Below, piece after piece: positions 19,308 to 26,249 of a stretch of 64,000 nucleotides of DNA. The DNA is taken from positions 1 through 64,000 of the forward strand of contig NCGJ01000009.1 of the NCBI GenBank assembly GCA_002281555.1, given 5' to 3'. The position numbers and the translations under genes were made by a program. Origin of the DNA: Hydrogenophilales bacterium 28-61-23. Lineage in GTDB: Bacteria > Pseudomonadota > Gammaproteobacteria > Burkholderiales > Thiobacillaceae. Each line of letters opens with the position of its first letter. Positions within the stretch are counted from its first letter, which is position 1. The notes beneath the pieces were generated by a model that saw only the letters and a program-made list of their open reading frames with translations, had not been told where the DNA came from and ran no database searches.

Positions 19308-20342
19308 TTATTTGGACAAATACGGTAGATAGCCTTCCATCTCGCCCCGGATGGCGCGGGCCATGAATCGCGCCTGGATCAGCGGCAGCAGACCGATGGG
19401 CAGTTTGCTTTCCAGCAACGGGTGGGTGACTTCTTCCTGTTTGCGTTCCTGCCAGGCGGTGACGACGGCGCGGCGGCCTTTTTCGCCCAGCATGACCGCG
19501 CCGCCTTCGCGCAGGTCGAAATCCGCCGCCGAAATCTGGCCCCGGTTGATGAGGGTAAGGGCAAGCCGATCCGCCAGGATCGAACGGAATTCCTCCTGCA
19601 TATCCAGCGCCAGCGCGGCGCGGCCGGGACGCACGGCGTGTAGAAAACCGAGTTGCGGGTCGAGCCCGACGGCTTCCAGCGCGGAGCGGCAGTCGTTCAT
19701 CAGCATGGCGTAGAGGAAGGAAATCAGCGCGTTGAAGCGGTCTAGCGGCGGCCGGCGGGTGCGGCCGTCGAGGGCGAAGGACTCGCGCATTTGCGGTTTG
19801 ACGATGAGGTTGAGCGCGGCGAAGTAGCCGCGCGCGGCTTCGCCTTCGACGCCGCGCAATTCATCCAGCGTGCTTGCCACGGCGGCTGCGCGCAGTGAGG
19901 CGGCGAGGTTGTCGGCGCTGCGGGTGAGTTGTGCGCCCTCCTCCGCATCGGCGGCTTCGCGCGCGCCGCGTTGCAGGTTGACGCGACTGTTCTTCAGCTT
20001 GCCGGCAACGCAGGCGCGGGCGTGTTCCAACGTGGCAACCGGGTCGCCAGCGGCTTTGTGTTGCGCCTGGCGCAGCAGGATGTTGCCGGAGACCGGGCCT
20101 TCCATGCGCGCCTTGAAACGACCGTGTTCATCCAGCAACACCAGCGATTTGCCTTCGTCGGCCAACCGATGCATCAGCGCGGGCGAGACCATGACATTGC
20201 CAAAAGTGACCAGACCGGCGAGGTGGTGCAGCGGCACTTGGAGTTTTTTCTCTCGCTCCACGTCGATGCGCACGGTGGCGTTTTCCAGATGCGCGTAGGC
20301 CTGGGGCGTCATGACGTAGAGGGTGTTCTGGATGTTATGCAT
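19308..20342 (-). CDS. cas1: CRISPR-associated Cas1 (type I-C)
   Basis: A 344-residue Cas1 integrase. It has the N-terminal beta domain (LYVMTPQAYAHLENATVRIDVE), the VSPALMHRLADEGKSLVLLDEHGRFKAR segment and the helical catalytic domain with RRPPLDRFNALISFLYAMLMNDC and LGFLHAVRPGRAALALDMQEEFR, where the conserved Glu/His/Asp metal ligands lie. The ATG at 20342 is only 38 nt from the divergent start of a Phd-like antitoxin gene, so cas1-cas2 transcription may begin there or read through from cas4. Confidence 0.96.
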   Translation of the reverse strand: MHNIQNTLYVMTPQAYAHLENATVRIDVEREKKLQVPLHHLAGLVTFGNVMVSPALMHRLADEGKSLVLLDEHGRFKARMEGPVSGNILLRQAQHKAAGDPVATLEHARACVAGKLKNSRVNLQRGAREAADAEEGAQLTRSADNLAASLRAAAVASTLDELRGVEGEAARGYFAALNLIVKPQMRESFALDGRTRRPPLDRFNALISFLYAMLMNDCRSALEAVGLDPQLGFLHAVRPGRAALALDMQEEFRSILADRLALTLINRGQISAADFDLREGGAVMLGEKGRRAVVTAWQERKQEEVTHPLLESKLPIGLLPLIQARFMARAIRGEMEGYLPYLSK

Positions 20343-20380
20343 GACTATACTGTGCCTACGATTGTGTACAGGAGCGAGTC
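20343..20380. promoter_or_regulatory. divergent cas1 / antitoxin control region
   Basis: These 38 nt separate the divergent starts of cas1 and the Phd-like antitoxin. A TATACT box (20346-20351) faces the antitoxin, and an imperfect inverted repeat with CTGT (20350-20353) and ACAG (20368-20371) arms lies next to it. Phd-type antitoxins commonly bind such sites, so antitoxin level could also affect cas1-cas2. No site is proven. Confidence 0.35.
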
Positions 20381-20686
20381 ATGGATTTTGTCACCGTGCG
20401 TGAATTGCGGGCTGAATCGGCCAAGGTGTGGGCCAAGATCGAGGCGGGCGAAGAAGTGGTGATTACCCGCAATGGCAAGCCGTTCGCCTTGTTGTTGAAC
20501 ACCAAGCCGGAGGAGTTGGAGAGCATGTTGCGGGCGGTGCGAGGCCAGCGTTTCGAAGCCACCCTGCGCAAGATGCAGGAACACGCTGAACAGCAAGGCT
20601 TGAGCGGCATGACCATGGAAGAGATCGACGCCGAAATCGCTCTGGCCCGCAAGGAAAGGCGTGAGCGGAATGCTGGCAGTCATTGA
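20381..20686 (+). CDS. Phd/YefM-family antitoxin inside the cas locus
   Basis: A 101-residue protein beginning MDFVTVRELRAESAKVWAKIEAGEEVVITRNGKPFALL, the hallmark Phd/YefM N-terminal DNA-binding and dimer domain. The charged C-terminal helices (MTMEEIDAEIALARKERRERN) should bind the toxin. It overlaps the following PIN-domain toxin gene. It lies on the plus strand between cas4 and cas1, opposite to all cas genes. This is a type II module inserted in, and reading against, the cas operon. Confidence 0.87.
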   Translation: MDFVTVRELRAESAKVWAKIEAGEEVVITRNGKPFALLLNTKPEELESMLRAVRGQRFEATLRKMQEHAEQQGLSGMTMEEIDAEIALARKERRERNAGSH

Positions 20687-21068
20687 TACCAACGTCCTGG
20701 TTTCTGCCTCCATCAATCGGGAAGGCACCTTCGGCCAATTGGTCGCGAAGATTCGGCTCCTGGAACTGACGCCCGTGGTGTGCGCCGCCATCCTGGATGA
20801 ATACGCGGATGTACTACGCAGGCCGCGTTTCAACTTCCCGCAGGATTGGGTGGATGACCTGCTCACGGATATGGCAGCCCTGGCGTTGCATGTTCGTCCG
20901 GCGAACATCGCCACCGCCAACTTGCCCGACCCCAGCGATGCCCCGTTCATCGCCACTGCTCTGGCGGCGGGCTGCCCCATCGTCACCGGCAACGCGCGCC
21001 ATTTTCCCGCCGAGTGTGGCGTGGAAATCCTGAGCCCGGCGCAGTGCCTCGCTCGCCTCATCGGCTGA
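20670..21068 (+). CDS. PIN-domain toxin (COG1569 type) inside the cas locus
   Basis: About 132 residues: MLAVIDTNVLVSASINREGTFGQLV opens a PIN nuclease domain (Asp in IDTN), with later acidic residues in ILDEYADVLRRPRF, LPDPSDAPFIATALAAGCPIVTGNARHF. Such toxins cleave RNA until held by their antitoxin. A GTG at 20661, just after AAGGAAAGG, is an alternative start. Both starts overlap the antitoxin gene. The 3' end overlaps the 3' end of cas4 by 11 nt on the opposite strand, so an exact loss of the module would damage cas4. Confidence 0.85.
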   Translation: MLAVIDTNVLVSASINREGTFGQLVAKIRLLELTPVVCAAILDEYADVLRRPRFNFPQDWVDDLLTDMAALALHVRPANIATANLPDPSDAPFIATALAAGCPIVTGNARHFPAECGVEILSPAQCLARLIG

Positions 21069-21699
21069 CCTCCGCCTCGTCCACCACATAAAGCCCGGCC
21101 GCCAGCCGCGCCAGGCGGGCCTTTTCAGCCAGCGCCTCCGGCTGGCAAATCTCCTTCAACGAACATTCCCGGCAACGCGCGTCGTTGACCGGCGGCGGCA
21201 ACCGACCGGAAGCCAGCATGGCGCGGATGGCATCGGCGGTTTCGATAACCAACTCGCGCAAGGCCGGCGTAATGGCAACATCGCGCCGCCGATGGCTGCT
21301 GGCGTGGTAGATGGCGCCATGTGGCACGGGGTGCCCCAGCATGTCTTCCAGACACATCGCCTGGGCGGCGAGCTGGATGTCGTCGTAAATCTTCTGGCGC
21401 TTCGGGCCGTGTTTGAACTCGACCGGAAACACCGTGCCATCGGGGTAAAACTCGACCAGATCGGCCTTGCCGATCAAGCCCAGCCGGTCCGACCAGAGCG
21501 GCAGCGCGCGTTCCACCTTCACCCCGGCCTTCATCTCGTAGCCGGGCGTATCGACCAGGTGATGCACCGCCTGGCCGCGCGCGGTGTGGAGGTTGTCGGC
21601 AAACGCCTGTTCCAGATGGATCAACCCGCACTGGCGCGGGCAGTAGGCCCAGTGCTGGAGCGCGGCGAGGGCAACGGGATCCGCGACCTCTTTATTCAC
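21058..21699 (-). CDS. cas4: CRISPR-associated Cas4 exonuclease (type I-C)
   Basis: A RecB-like nuclease of about 213 residues from a GTG at 21699; a TTG at 21741 in frame would add 14 residues. The iron-sulfur cysteines are visible: CPRQC near the N-terminus and CRECSLKEIC near the C-terminus. The nuclease motifs are GKADLVEFYPDG and VEFKHG. Cas4 trims prespacers and selects the PAM side during adaptation. It lies between the DUF5615 gene and the inserted Phd/PIN pair, so it is separated from cas1 by 715 nt. Confidence 0.93.
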   Translation of the reverse strand: MNKEVADPVALAALQHWAYCPRQCGLIHLEQAFADNLHTARGQAVHHLVDTPGYEMKAGVKVERALPLWSDRLGLIGKADLVEFYPDGTVFPVEFKHGPKRQKIYDDIQLAAQAMCLEDMLGHPVPHGAIYHASSHRRRDVAITPALRELVIETADAIRAMLASGRLPPPVNDARCRECSLKEICQPEALAEKARLARLAAGLYVVDEAEVSR

Positions 21700-21774
21700 G
21701 GGCTCGCCTGCCTCAAATGCGCGTAAACAGGCCGAAAACAATGAAGCCTGAAGGCACCATGGAATGCCGGAACG

Positions 21775-22140
21775 TCAGCGAGGAGCCTGATCGAAAGGTC
21801 TGAGACGAATGCTTTCCCGGCTGACAACCGCAAAAGAACCATCAGGAACTCCCTTCAAGGCGCGTAATGCTGCCTGCACCACTTCTTCGACAACGATGGG
21901 ATGCAGCCGGAAATAAAGGATGGCGGCGGGTGCCTCAGCACCTTGAGCGAAGACCAGATCGCCGAAATCGGCATCGAAGGTCAGCAAACGGCGACCGGTG
22001 CGGCAGGCTAATTCCAGCACAGCTCGATCACTGATGCCCGGTGAGACACTGGCGACGGACAAGACATCGTGTCCCGCCGCCACGAGCGCTCGAATGACAT
22101 TGCCAGGAAAGTTTTCGTCGGCCAGCAGGGCAAGACTCAT
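21775..22140 (-). CDS. DUF5615 PIN-like protein, probable toxin
   Basis: A 121-residue protein starting MSLALLADENFPGNVIRALVAAGHDVLSV. The ADEN motif and LLTFDADFGDLVF are typical of the DUF5615/COG4634 PIN-like family, nearly always paired with a DUF433 gene as here. The start overlaps the DUF433 stop (ATGA). The pair is regarded as a VapBC-like module, though toxicity has been shown for few members. It reads in the same direction as cas7 and cas4. Confidence 0.82.
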   Translation of the reverse strand: MSLALLADENFPGNVIRALVAAGHDVLSVASVSPGISDRAVLELACRTGRRLLTFDADFGDLVFAQGAEAPAAILYFRLHPIVVEEVVQAALRALKGVPDGSFAVVSRESIRLRPFDQAPR

Positions 22141-22394
22141 GCAGGCGCCTGCGCGGCTTCCGCCGTAGATTGCATGATGAACGTCTCGTCCTTCATGCAA
22201 TCTCGGACAAAGGCGAACACCGCCTGCAAATCAGTCTGGGTGAGGTGCGGATAGCTTTCCAGGATTTGCGTCTCGCTCCAGCCGGAAGCCAGCAGATCCA
22301 GGATGAACTCGACACCAATGCGAGTGCCCCGGATACGCGGCTTGCCGAACAGCGTTTCAGGGCTGGTAACAATGCGCTCTTGCCAAGTGGTCAT
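22137..22394 (-). CDS. DUF433 protein, probable antitoxin
   Basis: An 85-residue DUF433 protein (COG2442): ERIVTSPETLFGKPRIRGTRIGVEFILDLLASGWSETQILESYPHLTQTDLQAVFAFV, a winged-helix-like fold with the conserved GKPRIRGTRI. It is the antitoxin partner of the overlapping DUF5615 gene. The ATG has AAGGA about eight bases upstream. It lies 26 nt after hicA, so both modules may share a transcript with cas7. Confidence 0.85.
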   Translation of the reverse strand: MTTWQERIVTSPETLFGKPRIRGTRIGVEFILDLLASGWSETQILESYPHLTQTDLQAVFAFVRDCMKDETFIMQSTAEAAQAPA

Positions 22395-22420
22395 GATTCG
22401 TCCTTTTAGAACCCGTCGAT

Positions 22421-22660
22421 TTATTCCAAACGCCGCAACAAGTCTTCCCGCGTCAAACCATGATGTGCAGCCACGCTGTCCAGAATTGCCGCCAACGTGC
22501 CTATCCGCAACGGGTCATGGTTGGGAATGGTGACGTGGTGTTGGCCATTGTCCTGGCTGGTCAGGCGGATATGGCTCCCGGTTTGGCGCGTTACCGCATA
22601 GCCGAACCGGATCAGCCGTTTGATCAAATCCGAGCCGGAAAGATCGCGCGGAATCCTCAT
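22421..22660 (-). CDS. hicA: HicA-family toxin
   Basis: A 79-residue protein of the HicA mRNA-interferase fold: MRIPRDLSGSDLIKRLIRFGYAVTRQTGSHIRL with the catalytic His in GSHIRL, then HHVTIPNHDPLRIGTLAAILDSVA. It is slightly longer than most HicA proteins. Its start overlaps the HicB stop (ATGA). The order antitoxin then toxin is one of the two arrangements known for this family. Confidence 0.88.
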   Translation of the reverse strand: MRIPRDLSGSDLIKRLIRFGYAVTRQTGSHIRLTSQDNGQHHVTIPNHDPLRIGTLAAILDSVAAHHGLTREDLLRRLE

Positions 22661-22863
22661 GCCGCCAGCACTTCTTCGCGTGTGATATGCAGGCGAATCA
22701 AGCTGGGCCGCTGGCCTTCGTCGAAGTGGCAATGCACCGCATCGCGGATCTGTGTGTGCAAATCGTTGATGTTGTCCGCCTCGGTAAAAACATCGGCCCC
22801 CATTGCGCGGGCGATAAACCCGCCCTCGGGGGCTTCTTCAACCAGGAAGTGGATTTCTGTCAT
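22657..22863 (-). CDS. hicB: HicB-family antitoxin
   Basis: A 68-residue protein, MTEIHFLVEEAPEGGFIARAMGADVFTEADNINDLHTQIRDAV, the degraded RNase-H-like fold of HicB. It is short and has no obvious C-terminal DNA-binding domain, as in many small HicB proteins. It begins 13 nt after cas7 and overlaps hicA. With so short a gap it may be expressed from the cas operon, and an inverted repeat over the cas7 stop codon could act as an operator. Confidence 0.83.
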   Translation of the reverse strand: MTEIHFLVEEAPEGGFIARAMGADVFTEADNINDLHTQIRDAVHCHFDEGQRPSLIRLHITREEVLAA

Positions 22864-22876
22864 GGCTGGCTCCTGT

Positions 22877-22899
22877 TTACACGATGCGAATCAGTGTAA
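22877..22899. promoter_or_regulatory. inverted repeat over the cas7 stop codon
   Basis: TTACAC (22877-22882) and GTGTAA (22894-22899) are perfect 6-bp arms 11 nt apart. They lie within the last codons of cas7 and 14 nt before the hicB start. It could be a HicB operator, or chance; 6-bp arms are weak evidence. Confidence 0.35.
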
Positions 22900-23821
22900 C
22901 GCCGGCAGGCAGGCCCGTTTCATCGACACTCACCGCGTAATCGTCGAAGCCACGCGCCACGGCAACATCCACCTTGAGTTTCGGCTTGATCCGTTCAAAC
23001 AGCGCATGCGCCGGGGCGTTGCCCAGTTTCGATTCGTGCTTGAACACATACAGCCCGCGCGTCGCCATCTCGCCGCGCGCGGCAGAGCGGTCGTGTTCGA
23101 ACATCTGGCCCAGCGCCTGCCAGAGCAGGGTCAGATCGTCCTCGCCGAATTGGGTCTGTTCCGCCAGGAAGGCGGAGACGAAGCCGTGCGCCATGTAAAG
23201 ACCGTAGGGCACGGTATGTTTGCGGCCCATGGTGCGGTTGTCGCCGTCCTGTTTCTCGGCTTCGGCTTCGGTGGTCACGGCCATGCGGGTAATGGAATGC
23301 TCCTGGGCGATGACAGGGTCGATGGAGCGGGCAAAGGTCAATTGCACCGGGCCTCGCACCTGGCCGCAGTTGGTGCCGGTGGACATGACCGCGCCGAAGG
23401 TGCGCACATCGAAGAAGTTCTGGCACATCCAGTCGCGCGCCTTGTTGACGTCGTCGCCGCTGCCTTTGCGCTTCTTGTCCTTGCCGGATTTCTTCTCCGG
23501 CGCAGCTTCCGACGCAACTGAGACGGCGGGTTCGTCCAGCTTCAGCGCGGAATAGGCGCGCTGATGTTGCAGGTTGAGGATGGCTTTTTCGCGCACGTAG
23601 ATTTCAAAACGCTTCTCGCCGGGCGCCGGCTCGCGTTGCTCCTGATCGTGAATGAGGGCGACGAAGTTGCGCACCTTGCGCTTCAGAGCCACATCAGTCA
23701 CCAAACCGTTTCCGGTTTCCGCATCCATGCGCGGCAGGTTGCCGGCGTCTGGGTCGCCGTTGGGGTTGCCGTCTTTCACATCGAACAGCAGCACGAAGTC
23801 ATAGCGGTTGGTCAGGCTCAT
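22877..23821 (-). CDS. cas7: Cascade backbone Cas7 (Csd2, type I-C)
   Basis: A 314-residue Csd2 protein opening [31 protein letters not shown], the strongly conserved start of type I-C Cas7. Also visible is [22 protein letters not shown]. Several copies coat the crRNA spacer in Cascade. It overlaps the cas8c stop by 4 nt (ATGA). A linker of Lys, Glu and Ala ([20 protein letters not shown], ~120-140) is longer than I would expect and is probably an exposed loop. Confidence 0.97.
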   Translation of the reverse strand: MSLTNRYDFVLLFDVKDGNPNGDPDAGNLPRMDAETGNGLVTDVALKRKVRNFVALIHDQEQREPAPGEKRFEIYVREKAILNLQHQRAYSALKLDEPAVSVASEAAPEKKSGKDKKRKGSGDDVNKARDWMCQNFFDVRTFGAVMSTGTNCGQVRGPVQLTFARSIDPVIAQEHSITRMAVTTEAEAEKQDGDNRTMGRKHTVPYGLYMAHGFVSAFLAEQTQFGEDDLTLLWQALGQMFEHDRSAARGEMATRGLYVFKHESKLGNAPAHALFERIKPKLKVDVAVARGFDDYAVSVDETGLPAGVTLIRIV

Positions 23822-24210
23822 TTTGTGTCTCCCTCGGAGGTAATGGTGTCAGGCTTGTTTAACAACTCGGCTTTGGTGAAAAAGGTCTGACGCTGGTGGT
23901 AATAGCCCAATGCAAAGCGGCCCTGATCTGGCAAAGCGAGCTGTCGCGGAAAATCGTCCAAGCCCTGCATGATTTCGCCGATCAGCTTTTCCATCTGCAC
24001 GGCGCGACCGTGATTGAGCTTGCCCAGATGGTGGTTTTTCAGTCGCAGCAAGGTGGTGAACACGGAAACCGGTGTGCTGGAAGCCGCGCCGTAATAGCGA
24101 TCCCGGATGGTGGCATTGAGGCCGGGGCTGGCCTCTTCCTGGATTTTTTCCAGGACGGCGAATAGGCGGCCAAGGCAGTAGGCTGGGTTTAGATTGGCTG
24201 GATCAAGCAT
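23818..24210 (-). CDS. cas11c: Cas11c small subunit from an internal start in cas8c
   Basis: In type I-C systems the Cascade small subunit is made by internal translation of the cas8c 3' end. Here an in-frame ATG at 24210 ([22 protein letters not shown]) is preceded by AAAGGGAG nine bases upstream. It would give a 130-residue helical protein, the size known for Cas11c. It shares the cas8c stop. That the site is used is inferred from the family and the ribosome-binding site. Confidence 0.65.
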   Translation of the reverse strand: MLDPANLNPAYCLGRLFAVLEKIQEEASPGLNATIRDRYYGAASSTPVSVFTTLLRLKNHHLGKLNHGRAVQMEKLIGEIMQGLDDFPRQLALPDQGRFALGYYHQRQTFFTKAELLNKPDTITSEGDTK

Positions 24211-25578
24211 GGGCAGGAACTCCCTTTCGTTGGTGTTGGCACGACGGATAACACGGTTGAGATAAGCCTTGATGGCGGCGGCGCGGGCGTAGGTGGGCTT
24301 CTGTTCCGCGCGGCAACGCTGCACCGCCAGATTCAGCATCGGCGCCGGGTACGACCGGTCTTCCAGAATGGCGCGCATGACCTCGCCGCCAAGATTGGGG
24401 GGAATGTTGTCCGCCTTGTTCAGCAGCGCCAGCCCGGTGAGCAGGCGAAACAGCGACAAATGTTCCGGCTCGTAATCGGCGTGGACGATACGGATGTCCT
24501 CAAAATGGCCTTGGATGCGTTTTGCCAATTCAAGCGCCGTGGCCGTCTCCCAGAAGCGGATAGCGATGCGCGCAGCGTTGGGGGCCAGGCCGAGGACGTG
24601 GAAACGGGTATCCGCGCTACCCACCGCGAACTTGCCAGACTGCACCGCCGAATAAAGGGCGTTCAGGGCACCGGTGCCTTTTTCGGGGTCGTCGCGCATG
24701 ACTTCGCCGAACAGCATTTCCAGTTCGTGCGGCTCTTCCGCCCAGAATACCGTAGTGGTTTCGCCGACCTGCATGCGTTGGCGGGAATCGCGCGCCAGTA
24801 AGTGGTTCAGCGCGGTGGTGTAGGCAAAGACGGCTGACTTCCCCAACGGCGCATTGGCGCCCTGCGCTTTGCCATACGAATTGAAGGCGTCTAGGTTGAA
24901 GGAAACGATGTTCGCGCCTGAGGATTGCGCGCCCCAGACGCCTTTGATGGACGGGTGCAGGCGCTCGATGGCGGTCTGGTCGCCGCTGACCAGACAAACA
25001 CCAGTTGGCTGATCCGGCTCGGCTTCGGTGACGGCAACGGTAGCGGCCGACACGGCGGGACGCTGACAGACCAGATCGACATCGCCGTGGAGTCGGAAGG
25101 TCAACACCGGGTTGACGGCCAGTATGTCCGGCCAAGCCGCAAATGTGGCGAGGCTATCCAAATCGAGTCCATCGAGAAAGGCCAGCACAGCGCGGATGCC
25201 TGCGTCGTTCTTTGCTGCATCCGGCAGCGCTTCGATCCGGGCGCGGTAGGCCGCATGCTGTTCAACGACCCGCTCCGGTTTGTCGAGCGAGTTTTCTCGT
25301 ATCGCCACACCCAACACATACTCAGCGTTGTCCCAGAGCAGGTTGGCCGCCACCCCGGAGGTTTTCTTGACGCCTTGCGGCACCAGAAAACGCTGGCCCA
25401 CTTTCTTCTTGCCTTCGCCGGAACGGGTGTCGGCCAAGTTCACCAATCGACCCTCGGCATCGATTTCCAGCACGAAGGGGATTTCTTTCTCTTCCAGACC
25501 AAAAGCTGGAAGCCGATTCTTCGGGTCCGGGTCGGTTTGTTTGCGCCGGTAGTAGGCGTTGAGCGCTTGCAGAATCAT
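23818..25578 (-). CDS. cas8c: Cascade large subunit Cas8c (Csd1)
   Basis: A 586-residue Csd1/Cas8c protein ([18 protein letters not shown] at the start; [46 protein letters not shown] in the middle), which recognises the PAM and helps open target DNA. The helical C-terminal part doubles as Cas11c. It overlaps cas5 upstream and cas7 downstream by 4 nt each, so the three effector genes are translationally coupled. No frameshift or truncation is seen. Confidence 0.96.
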   Translation of the reverse strand: MILQALNAYYRRKQTDPDPKNRLPAFGLEEKEIPFVLEIDAEGRLVNLADTRSGEGKKKVGQRFLVPQGVKKTSGVAANLLWDNAEYVLGVAIRENSLDKPERVVEQHAAYRARIEALPDAAKNDAGIRAVLAFLDGLDLDSLATFAAWPDILAVNPVLTFRLHGDVDLVCQRPAVSAATVAVTEAEPDQPTGVCLVSGDQTAIERLHPSIKGVWGAQSSGANIVSFNLDAFNSYGKAQGANAPLGKSAVFAYTTALNHLLARDSRQRMQVGETTTVFWAEEPHELEMLFGEVMRDDPEKGTGALNALYSAVQSGKFAVGSADTRFHVLGLAPNAARIAIRFWETATALELAKRIQGHFEDIRIVHADYEPEHLSLFRLLTGLALLNKADNIPPNLGGEVMRAILEDRSYPAPMLNLAVQRCRAEQKPTYARAAAIKAYLNRVIRRANTNEREFLPMLDPANLNPAYCLGRLFAVLEKIQEEASPGLNATIRDRYYGAASSTPVSVFTTLLRLKNHHLGKLNHGRAVQMEKLIGEIMQGLDDFPRQLALPDQGRFALGYYHQRQTFFTKAELLNKPDTITSEGDTK

Positions 25579-26243
25579 GACCGCACCTCATCGCTGGTCC
25601 AGGCCGGCACATTCACCACACCGCTTTCCATTTGGGCCCGGAAGAATCGGGGCTGCGGGTCGGTCGGTTTGGAAAAATCCAGGTCGTGCAGCATGAAACC
25701 CAGATCGCGGGTTTCCGAGATAGCCGGCGCCTCGGCTTCCGCATCGCCAACCAGCCGGAAGGCAGCGGCGAATTCCCGGCAGCCAAGGTAGGGCTGGTTG
25801 ACGCATTGACCTTTGCCGGCGCGGCGCTCAAACATTTCCTGAAACTTCATCGGCGTGTTGTCCGACGCGGCGCCCGGCAACACTTCCAGATCGGCATGGA
25901 TGCGGTAGGCGACATCGCGCAGAAAAAGACCGGCACGCTGTTGGCGCTCGTCCTCGATGTATTGCGCCAACTCTCCAACTCCGCTCTTCATCGCGGTTTC
26001 CACGTTGCGGCTGGACACCACGCCGGAAACCTCGTTGCGCCGCAAGTTGATCCAGCGTATCGGCTTGAGCACTTCGATCTTGCGGACATGCCAGCGGATC
26101 GCCGGTTTCCACAGAATAGCCTCGAAGCAGGCACGCGCGGCGGAAGGCGTCATCACGTCGTAGCTGACCCGCTCGACTTTCATTTCCGGGCGGGTGAAGC
26201 AGGCGTAGGGGCCGGTGAGTTCAAGACAGTAGGTTTTCATCAC
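25575..26243 (-). CDS. cas5: Cas5c crRNA-processing endonuclease (type I-C)
   Basis: A 222-residue Cas5 of the I-C type, opening YCLELTGPYACFTRPEMKVERVSYDVMTPSAARACFEAILWKPAIRW. In I-C systems Cas5 replaces Cas6: it cuts the repeat at the base of the hairpin and stays on the 5' handle. The repeat with its 11-nt tail fits this. It starts 6 nt after cas3 and overlaps cas8c. Confidence 0.96.
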   Translation of the reverse strand: MMKTYCLELTGPYACFTRPEMKVERVSYDVMTPSAARACFEAILWKPAIRWHVRKIEVLKPIRWINLRRNEVSGVVSSRNVETAMKSGVGELAQYIEDERQQRAGLFLRDVAYRIHADLEVLPGAASDNTPMKFQEMFERRAGKGQCVNQPYLGCREFAAAFRLVGDAEAEAPAISETRDLGFMLHDLDFSKPTDPQPRFFRAQMESGVVNVPAWTSDEVRS

Positions 26244-26249
26244 GCTCCC

